Shown here: positions 55,845-64,000 of the stretch, one piece after another
Numbering within the stretch: position 1 is the first letter of the stretch
How the letters are laid out: each line of letters opens with the position of its first letter
Assembly: GCF_014356525.2 (NCBI RefSeq)
Contig: NC_052518.1
Span: 5,437,162 to 5,501,161 of the forward strand
Direction: 5' to 3'
DNA length: 64,000 nt
Source: Nilaparvata lugens
Lineage: Eukaryota; Arthropoda; Insecta; Hemiptera; Delphacidae
Notes under the pieces: model-generated
What the model saw: only the letters and a program-made list of their open reading frames with translations
What the model was told of the DNA's origin: nothing
Database searches by the model: none
Program-made: the position numbers and the translations under genes

Positions 55845-55896
55845 TTTGTTGTTTATTGGACGCGTTTCGTGGCACTGAGCCACATCCTCAGCGTAC
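55845..55896 (-). ncRNA. hammerhead ribozyme motif, minus strand (Penelope-like)
   Basis: Minus-strand order: core CTGAGGA (55891-55885), one U, stem II GTGGC-TCAGT-GCCAC, then GAA, stem III ACGCGT (self-complementary) and cleavage base C (opposite 55859). The core residues C3 U4 G5 A6 G8 A9 G12 A13 A14 are all present. Stem I is weak: only G-C next to the core plus a shifted TTG/CAA. This layout, with minimal palindromic stem III, is the one described for Penelope-like element termini. Confidence 0.65.
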
Positions 55897-57430
55897 AAGG
55901 AGTAGCTAGATACTGAGTTTATAAATAATCAGTTCAAACAAGAATAATTATTAGGTTGGAAAGGAATATTGTAATATACTTTCAACATGTAATAAGAATA
56001 TCTAGCGTGCATTAATGGAATAATGTTAATAATATAAAAACCACATTAATCGTATTTTTATAGGTCATTTGTATTGATAAAGAGCATGGTTTTTATTTTC
56101 TTCCGGGAACGTGTAAAAACGAGTTCCTATCGTCATATGATTCCTTCTGATTATTATAGTTACCGTGTACAAATTGCCAAGATTTCTATTTAATAAATAA
56201 GCACGAAAATACAGTAATAAGCGACGTTTTATCAGTATAGACGCTCGTTTAGATAATCACCTACATTTTCCACCCTGTATTCATGTTCAAGGGTAAACTC
56301 ATGCGAGAGTATGCAAACAGTATCTCAGTTGAGCCACATTATCAAGGTTAGACGTCAAGGCAAATATCCTTCCCTCTCTCTCACCCCATCTTGTAGCGAT
56401 TTCCTCTTCTTGAAATCAGATGCCAAAGCAGGAAAAGAGAAATTTTAAGCTGAAAAGTTGTTTGAGCTTGTTTCACTACCTTCTCATCATTAGAAGTAGT
56501 GAAACTTCTCATTCCGATATCCTTTCAACGCTGACAATCTCATTGCTGGTATTTGTGGATAGGTGTTAATTAGTTCTATACAACCAAATGACTGCGCTTC
56601 TTTTGTGAAGTCTTAAGCTCAAAGCGAATCTCATATTTCAAGTTGAATGAACGAGCACATTTTTAATGAAACACTATAACTATAGGTCAACACTTTAATT
56701 ATTAACTTTATTGTATCAAATGCTTGTTTCTTGATTATATCAACATGAAAAGTTGGAGAAGTTCGAGACATGGAAATATCGCTTCAAATAATTTGAAAGT
56801 ATGTTGTCGATATAAATAATTTGGAAGTATCATTGTAGTACCATTGAAGTTTTCATGGAGCCCGAAACATAAAAATATCGCTTCATTTTTTTTATTTCTA
56901 TTAAAACTAGTCACTAGGACTAACCACTAACCATTAATTTTGTTCTGTTATTTCTTATCCTAAATTAATTTCTATTGCTAAAGTCTTCCAGTGAAGCCTA
57001 CAGTTCCAATCTATAATTCCACTACTTTAAATTATTTCACTACACTTTTATTCAATATACTTTTTTCACTCCACTAGCACTACACCAACTCGAAGATCGC
57101 TTCAAATAATTTGAAAGTATGCTATCGATTTAAATAATTTGAAAGTATAATTTTTGTTTTATTATCAAAACAGATTGCAGTACAGAAATCAGTCGATCAA
57201 TATCAACATCTGGCAAACTTCTCATTGAAATAAATGCTACAGTAAGTTAACTGGAATGATAGAAAAATCTGAAATGAATGGACCATATGATTTAAGAATG
57301 GAAGATTTTGAAAGAGATCAGGTGAAACAAAAACTGAACCGAACGTGTGTGGAATACATCATTTTTTGTTTGCTGTTCCCTGGCAACGAAATCAGACCTG
57401 GTAAAACCTATTTGTGTCGAAGGGGTTTTC
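55897..57430. repeat. no gene; 52 bp direct repeat at 56777 and 57099
   Basis: TCGCTTCAAATAATTTGAAA and the following 30 bp recur with few changes about 320 bp apart. Otherwise unassigned. Confidence 0.5.
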
Positions 57431-57568
57431 GGAGTTGTGCTGTTTTTATTCACAAAAATGAACAGTTTCTATCAGATATCCTCTATTGAAGGCAGTGGCA
57501 AGACAGAGAATCGGCAACGTTGTTCTCCTATCTTTCTCTACTGCCATTATAACGTGGACATCACTATA
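57431..57568 (+). repeat. family A right end
   Basis: ATCCTCTATTGAAGGCAGTG to AACGTGGACATCACTATA. The left part is missing. Confidence 0.7.
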
Positions 57569-58700
57569 CTCAATAAAAACTACTTCAGTATAAGGCAAAC
57601 AGACTATCAATTTATCCTAAGTATTCATCTAATCCGTGATTGATTAAACACGCTTATTCCATCGAATGGTAATAACAAAACACGTGTACCTCTCTCGAAA
57701 TAAACAAGTACTCGGATTCTCGGTCCGTTTTATTGTGTTTGAAAAATCGGTTACTTTCCTATTACTGTCTACAAATGAAATCATAATATTCATAACCGTT
57801 TATCAATCCGCAAAATCCATCCAATATCCATTTCATCTATCATTCAAAACCAATAATGGAAAAAGCTCCTTGCTGTAGCTCGTGTCTCTCATAAGCCGTA
57901 CTAGATTCAAGGCTATATGCATCTCATAGACAATTTAATAATAATTCATTTCCCGGTAAAGCTCCAATTTCGAGAATATTCTTTCTTCATTCATTACTAG
58001 AGCTCCAGTCCCATCTTCCCTATTATTTGTCTGGCTTTCTTTTATTTGTTTTCAATATGAAAAACATCGTCCTCTCCAGATTCAAACATAGTACGAGTGG
58101 AAATTTAATTTCAATCCATAACCCTTCGCATTACGCATTTCAATATCAATAAAGGTGTTCCTGAAAATAGTTTTTCATTCAGATTTTTCCTTCTATTCAG
58201 TAGATCTCATCATTATTCTTCGAATTATATTTTCAACAGGACTATAATAGATGTCTCCTGGACGGATGGATGATTTTCTCATTACAATTTTCCAGCTCAA
58301 TTCCCCCGTTCTCTCTACCTAGAACGTGAAGAGATGAAGTAGTTCTCTATAACTCATCATTTTTCAATTTGATAATATTCATTATTGTTTTCGCTCTATC
58401 ATTCCACTTCTCTTGGAGGGTTGAGTGGAAGAGGGGGCTCTTATTGCCTCAACTTCGCCCACATCACTTTTCTTATTATTGTTAAGTGTGAATATCTGTC
58501 TATCTCCCTAAAAATATGTATTTACAGTATATCCTTATTCAGCCGAATATCATTCCACCCTATCTTGCAAACTCATATAGAATTATTATTAGGTTGAATT
58601 CTAAAATTTTTCCCACATAAATAAGGTGAAACATTTCCCCAATAAGTTTTCCCTGGAATGTAGCTTGATAATAGACTAGTGAGGAGAAAAGATCATCCAT
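57569..58700. other. no gene recognised
   Basis: No frame or repeat with support. Confidence 0.35.
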
Positions 58701-59880
58701 GAAATTCGTGAAACTTTTGAGGTGATGAATAATTACAATGGACTCTTTTCTGCGCTGGGATCATCATCTCAATGAATTATGCGGGAGACTGAGGAAGACC
58801 ATCCACAGATTCAGGATTCTGAGGACACTGGTCGACAAGGGATGTCTTAAGGTGCGTACAGACTGTCGCTCTGCTCCGCAACCGAACGTCACTCCAGCAG
58901 AGCGATTAATGATCGACCGGGGAGCAACAATGGTTCGACCGGGCAATGCGAGAAGATCTAACATCTTCCGTAACGTTCATGATGGGTGCGTGGGCGGCGC
59001 GACTGTAGTTCGATGGAGGAACGAGGGCGGTACGAGGGCGGTACGAGGGAGGAGCGTGCTCGGTACGGGTTGGAAGAGCGTATATGTGTACGCAGCTTAA
59101 GAGTTATCTACGTCTCTCTAGCACAGTCCCTCATGCTGTATGGGATTGTGGGATGGGGAGGTGCAAGCTTCTTGCACATCGAACCGCTCCTCAGGGTACA
59201 GAAGCTGATCATGAGGGTCATCAACCAGAAGCCTCCACGCTATTCATCAGACCAGTTTGACGTGATGGATCCAAGACAGCTTTACTCCAAGGAGATACTA
59301 TGCAGATTACACAAGAACCCAACAACATTTCAAACTAGAAACCACAACAGATTCAGGAATCTTCTCATCACCATTGTTGCAGGGAAGGCACTATACCAGA
59401 GACATTTCAATCATTTAGCACCAAAATTATATAATCTACTTTCTGCAAACTTAAAACAGATTAATCATCCTAGAAAGTTCAAAACAATAGTACACAATTG
59501 GTTAATGAGCAAAGGAAGACAGAAAATAGAAAACATTATTTCAAACAACAACTTACCATCTAATGACTTACTAAACACTAACTAATTAATAATACGCACA
59601 AAAAACAAACAAAACCTACTCTATAACATGGTACGCCATAGTGGAGTAGGTCAATTTCCACACAGAAAAAACTAAACAAGTGAAGGACACATTATAAGAA
59701 TTTTTTGTTACTAACTATTGAATGTAATATTGCAATTTATCTAATGAATTTTTTGTTACTAACTATTGTATGTAATATTGCAATATTATATTGTATATTG
59801 TAATATTGTATCTAATATTTTGTGTAATTGATGTTGTAGTTTTAGTTTTTTTTGGGAAATAAACATTATTTATTTATTCA
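58701..59880 (+). pseudogene. Jockey-like LINE, 5' truncated, split by a MITE
   Basis: DSFLRWDHHLNELCGRLRKT and FRILRTLVDKGCL (58738-58848) form the RT thumb region. After the E element the frame resumes RVIYVSLAQSLMLYGIVGWG (from 59100) and runs to the stop at 59583-59585, with the C-terminal IVAGKALYQRHFNHLAPKLYN...FKTIVHNWL. Excising the insertion joins GCL to RVIYVSLAQS without gap. The 3' UTR ends GGGAAATAAACATTATTTAT. Catalytic RT motifs and endonuclease are missing. Confidence 0.88.
58850..59097. repeat. TA-flanked MITE (family E, GC-rich variant) inside the LINE
   Basis: AGGTGCGTACAGACTGTCGC to GTGTACGCAGCT; nearly identical to 45361-45609. TA at 58848-58849 and 59098-59099 (also readable as TTAA). 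It keeps the LINE frame open by chance, giving a misleading fused frame 58738-59100. Confidence 0.88.
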
Positions 59881-60247
59881 TTTAATTATGATAGAACGTG
59901 ATTTCCCTATCAGAACCATTTCAGTCTCTGATAAGAGATGAGGTACTCATTTATTTATTCATTAGTACAAAATTACTATTCATTGAAATGATTTTAGGAG
60001 CGCAAGAGGAGACAAACCCTTTAATATTCAAATCCCAAATATGGCTTATGAGTTCGAAATAAGGTGATGGGGAGAATAATTGAAGAGTATTTAAATATCT
60101 TGTTGCATGGGAATGTATTGGCATTTTGTGAACCTCCGTTTTCACATTTATAAGAACAGTGCAACTGTATAAAGATTTAAAACGGTTAATATTTTTAACT
60201 TTGAGGAACAATCACCGACAATGTTCTGTACTGCTATCAACATCTTA
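59881..60247. other. no gene recognised
   Basis: Minus frame 59951-60211 has no motif. Confidence 0.35.
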
Positions 60248-60604
60248 TATAGTGAGGTCCACGTTATAATGGCAATGTTTGATTAGCAATGGTATTGCTA
60301 TCCCTGTCTATCATTCAACAAAGCGGATAAGCGCTATCTCTTTCTCGCTTTGATCGTATTTTAACAATGTAGAATTAATAATTCAAAATATTTCATTATG
60401 GAAATTCATTATGACATTATTCAAAAATATAATTTCTTGCTTAATAAAATATAATTGATTATTTCGAACAAGAATGAACAGTTAATATTACATCAATAAA
60501 CCTGTATCAGCAACCGTCTATAGAATGCATGGACAAGACAGATGATCGACAACGTTGATCTCCTATCTTTTTCCACTGCCATTATAACGTGAATCTCACT
60601 GTAA
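60248..60604 (+). repeat. family A MITE, complete copy next to the SLC6 exon
   Basis: TATAGTGAGGTCCACGTTAT to ATAACGTGAATCTCACTGTA, about 355 bp, both ends present. It lies about 115 bp upstream of the exon acceptor, so the branch-point region is right beside it. Confidence 0.85.
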
Positions 60605-60717
60605 TATCATGATAGCTTTCTTCCGAAGTAAAAGCACACTGCTGACATTCACCCCAAAACCACAAACCATATAAAAGATTACTTTGAAAAAAATGCATAT
60701 CATTTTTTTGTTTGCAG

Positions 60718-60950
60718 GGGCGTTCCTTATTCCATTCCTGATAATGTTGGTTCTCGAAGGCGTTCCGCTGTTCCTGATTGAGCTTGGAATCGGGCAGAAG
60801 ATGCGACTGGGGTCGTTGGGAGTGTGGAACACGATCCACCCTTGGCTGGGCGGCCTAGGCATAGCCTCCTGCACTGTGACATTCTTCGTCGCCCTCTACT
60901 ACAATGTCATCATCACTTGGTGCTTCTACTATCTATTCAACTCCTTCCAG
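60718..60950 (+). CDS. SLC6 sodium-dependent transporter, second coding exon (TM2-TM3)
   Basis: Continuation of the transporter begun at 22689. The acceptor TTTGCAG ends at 60717, and the first two bases complete Gly80, giving the SLC6 run NGGGAFLIP at the exon junction. TM2 spans about residues 82-102 and ends in the family motif LxxELxxGQ (102-106 is LGIGQ). A short loop with RLGSLGVW (109-116) follows. TM3 is about 124-150 and includes ALYYNVI (138-144), where the conserved tyrosine of the substrate site falls. The last codon is Gln157, followed directly by the GTGAGA donor at 60951 (phase 0). The frame is open across all 233 bases. A full-length MITE ends about 115 bp before the acceptor and a Helitron-like element starts 30 bp after the donor, so this exon sits tightly between insertions. 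No third exon, such as the EL2 region with its cysteine pair, was found before 64000. Confidence 0.92.
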
Positions 60951-60979
60951 GTGAGACATTCATTTCATTATACAATTTA

Positions 60980-61828
60980 TCTATATATAAAAGCGAAATG
61001 ACACTCACTCACTGACTGACTGACTCACTTACTCGCAGAACTAAAAATCTACCGGACCAAAAACGTTCAAATTTGGTGGGTATGTTCAGTTGGCCCTTTA
61101 GAGGCGCACTAAGAAATCTTTTGGCGATATTTCAACTCTAAGGGTGGTTTTTAAGGGTTTAAAGTTCTTTAGGCATGTATATTCTTCTTATTCCAATATC
61201 TTAGAATTATAAGTGAAATGTCCATACCATATTATGTTAATAAGAACTATAATCTAGAGAGTGTACCTCTTCGAAACAGTTGTTCTGGTAACTAAATTAA
61301 AAATTATGTCAGGTTGGCATTATGTTGAGTTGACTTTGTTAGGTTGGCACCAAGTTGAAGATTGAAATGCATTTATCCAGGACCTCCTAAATACCAATTT
61401 ATCCAATTAGCCAAAATTAGTGTTTTCTCAGCTTTTCTGCGTTTCCTCACCTTTTTCAATAATTGATGGAATTATATTTAAAAAAATTCAGTACACAGGT
61501 TTAGCTGAGGTGGAAGAATTTTGTTTGCCAAAGATATGCCGATATAGTAACAGGTGTTTTTCGAGATCAAATTGACATAATACGTTCAAATTCGGTACAG
61601 AGGTTCCGCTGAGGTCTACATGCAGGCGAGCGAAGCGAGCCCGCTGATCTCATTTTTGGACGATCCAGTCGGGGGTCCAGAATTCGGTACAGAGGTTCCG
61701 CTGAGGTCTACATGCAGGCGAGCGAAGCGAGCCCGCTGATCCCATTTTTGGACGATCCAGTCGGGGGTCCAGGGGGCGGAGCCCCCTTGCTAGACGAATA
61801 TGGCGAGCGAAGCGAGCCTGACGGCTAG
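60980..61828 (+). mobile_element. Helitron-like non-autonomous element
   Basis: Starts TCTATATATAAAAGCGAAAT after an A (60979) and ends ACGGCTAG before a T (61829): 5' TC, 3' CTAG and an A/T insertion site without duplication, all Helitron traits. A GGGGGC-GGA-GCCCCC hairpin lies about 40 bp before the end. A 92 bp unit is in tandem at about 61588-61770 with GCGAGCGAAGCGAGC inside. No Rep or helicase. Confidence 0.75.
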
Positions 61829-63038
61829 TTATTCTTATAAATGTTCTATCCAGTGTAAACAAATAACTTTCTCATTTCCCACACAAAGAATCCAAGACTT
61901 CTCTTACACCTATAATAATTTACCCTGATAGATTCATTTAATCATTCACTCCATCATTTATAATAATAATGTTGAGGGTGATGCCCACATAAGCTCTTAG
62001 GCTTGTGCGTGGGTAATGAGTGAGAGGGATAATGATGAGAGATGACGATTAATTTTCAGATAGTCGGGACCGACGATTTATCGTCTCCTCCGAAAGATCG
62101 TGAGGCCGTATCTATATGATTGTGCTGTGGTCAAAAACTTTGAAAAAAATGTATTCCATATCTATGCGGAATGAGTCAAATTAAGGAAATTTGTTTGTGA
62201 GTTAACATTAAGATATATAGAGGGAGATGGAGAGCCAGCTCAGCCAATTAGAGTGACGCATAGATTAATACAAACAAGCGCGGTTGCCAAGTTGTTGAAA
62301 TAGGCTCAGTCGATGCAGTGCTCTCAGAAAGGAAACTTGATTACGGTGAATATGAGTAGAAATAACATGATTTATGAAGAGATGGCTTAATAAATCAGGG
62401 TATTAGTAATTTAATAGCAATACTTGAGATTTAAGTCGATTCTTGTCTGCGCCAAAACTTTTATTTACAATTCCTTGCTGAAGATAAGACAATTAGACGC
62501 TGAAACAGTTATAGACATTGAAGAGATGAGCGGATATATCCGCATCTACTAATTCGAATTCGAATGAAACGTGAATGTTGGGTTGCATTGGAGTGGTTTC
62601 ATGTGCTGATACACTATAATAATTAAAAACAAATAATATTGTTCCGGCGAAGCCATTCATGATTCAGCAGATCTCAGCTGGTGTATTATTTGCATGACCC
62701 AAAATCCACCAACTATTAAAAACTGTGTAATACAGATATCGAAAAGATTCTTTCATATTTCTCCCAAATTCAGTGCTTAAAGTTCTGTAAATCATTCAAT
62801 TTTCATATCGATTTGTTGATAAGTGGATCATGTCGATAAGTGAACTCGATTTTGGCTGAATATAGTAAATGTGTCGAGTATCTTAAAATTATGGCAAAGA
62901 CAATAATTTTGAATATTTGAAAGAAGGGTAAATTTTTTATTAGTTTGATGAACGGTGGAAATCTTTGCCCGAAGCTTCTATCCAGCCACGGATCTGAAAG
63001 CTAATATTATAGAATTGTATTCCTGTTACATTAAGGTA
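61829..63038. other. no gene recognised
   Basis: Downstream intron of the SLC6 gene. No further exon or repeat terminus recognised. Confidence 0.4.
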
Positions 63039-63790
63039 CTGGCTGGTAACCCGTGCTTCGCAAGGGTCTATTTTAAAACTTGACAAACTGAAAACTTGAC
63101 TGAGTGGAATCTTAAAGAGTTTGAAATAGGCCTAGACCCATTCTCGGTTAATTAAGAATATATGAAAAATTTCAAGTTAATCAGTCCAGTAGTTTAGACT
63201 CATCATCACGTCAAACATAATTTTCCTATCCCGTACGTGTATGAGCCAGTTCTTCTCTTTATTGTAGTATAGAGATAAGTTCTTCAACTTGTTGCTAACC
63301 AAATAAAGTTCGTTCGTTCGTGCGTGTCAGGTGATAGATGATTAAATGCCTAAATTAAAATAAAAATCCACTGTTTCAACAGCTTCGTCATTGAATTCAA
63401 AGAGGTCTTGATAAAGGACCTAATAGAGTGACAGAACTCAAATCTTGTTCAGAAACATTCCTAAACTTGATGCCAACCTGACAAAATTGGACTGGTTATT
63501 AATTTAGTTGCCAATTTTAACCACCTGTTTCGAAAAGGTATTCTCTCTATATTAACATAATCGTATGTATTCATGTCGCATGAATGAAATTTGAACATTA
63601 ATTCTGAAAATCTAGAAGGATAATTGAAATTTGGGCTTCGAGGTGCACGAGATTGATATTTTTAGAATCTATGTGAAAAATTTGGAGATCAAAATCATTC
63701 CCATTTTTCCGGTATGCAATCCACAAGTTTACATGTATTCATGCGAACAAACGAAGAAGCACAACCCTACTCTCTCTTTTTATATAGATA
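63039..63790 (+). repeat. repeat family F, short copy
   Basis: CTGGCTGGTAACCCGTGCTT to CTCTCTCTTTTTATATAGAT. Matches the ends of 8818-10044. Confidence 0.7.
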
Positions 63791-64000
63791 CCTGTTGAAT
63801 TTGTGAGGTGCATCGAAGATCTCAAATTGGTTTCTGTTGTGAAGTACCCGGTCACATCAGGTTCTTTAATATTTCTGATGTCTTAAATCAGATAATGGAT
63901 GGTGAGAGCTGAAAAAATCATGTTGTGACGAATAAAAGTCGGTAGGGTATTGTGGGAGATGGCACTTACATCATTGGAAAAATCACAATGAAAAGCAAAT
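63791..64000. other. unassigned
   Basis: Nothing recognised up to the window end. Confidence 0.35.

Larger units (their letters stand above)
22927..60717 (+). other. 37.8 kb intron of the SLC6 gene
   Basis: The donor at 22927 (GTAAGT) and acceptor at 60717 (TTTGCAG) join phase-1 ends into an uninterrupted SLC6 reading frame. The intron is filled with LINE, MITE, LTR and Penelope-like fragments on both strands, listed separately. I saw no exon of another host gene inside it, though short exons without a recognisable motif could be missed. The size assumes that no alternative SLC6 exon lies between; the protein alignment leaves no missing residues there. Confidence 0.85.

Overview
This window looks like gene-poor, repeat-rich eukaryotic DNA from a hemipteran insect. 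A planthopper close to Nilaparvata lugens is my best guess, but it is an inference from the style of the interspersed repeats and was not tested. There are no bacterial operons, ribosome-binding sites or CRISPR arrays. Open frames are short, base composition is A+T rich, and almost every strong signal is an intron boundary or a transposable-element fragment.

The only host gene I can support is a sodium-dependent SLC6-family transporter on the + strand. Its first coding exon is at 22670-22926: start codon at 22689, RxxW motif and a TM1 with the GNIWRFP signature. The next coding exon is at 60718-60950 (TM2 and TM3). A phase-1 intron of about 37.8 kb separates them, and the joined frame reads through the family motif NGGGAFL. 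The second exon ends on a clean GT donor, so the remaining transmembrane helices lie beyond 64000. Everything before 22670 is upstream DNA or an intron in the 5' UTR.

The rest is a layered graveyard of mobile elements. 1-22 kb: inverted-repeat MITEs, a 1.0 kb PIF/Harbinger derivative with a TAA duplication (1744-2757), a nested stack at 5.2-7.5 kb, an internally deleted Ty3/gypsy-like element inside another MITE (12.7-13.8 kb), and two further MITE stacks (17.7-18.6 and 20.0-21.2 kb). 23-28 kb: a heat-shock-type promoter segment abutting a reverse-transcriptase fragment, a foldback cluster, and a LINE remnant split by a 2.0 kb inverted-repeat element carrying a MADF-like exon and a Harbinger transposase fragment. 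28-36 kb: a hammerhead-ribozyme motif, LINE fragments, a head-to-head tRNA-derived SINE palindrome inside a LINE, a long foldback element, and a MITE full of GAGCAAATGCTC-like motifs. 36-49 kb: more nested MITEs, a second copy of the 1.0 kb Harbinger derivative, and a 749 bp LTR element with a perfect TATTT duplication. 49-64 kb: a TTAA-flanked foldback element, a solo LTR with a perfect ATTAT duplication, a second hammerhead motif, a LINE interrupted by a TA-flanked MITE, and a Helitron-like element 30 bp after the second exon.

The genes do not form a pathway. The biology visible here is one long transporter intron acting as a landing pad, with enough nested insertions to give a relative order of transposition. 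I found no convincing new host system. The items most worth checking are the hammerhead motifs, the heat-shock-promoter/RT junction, the SINE palindrome, and the nested insertions whose removal restores an older reading frame.
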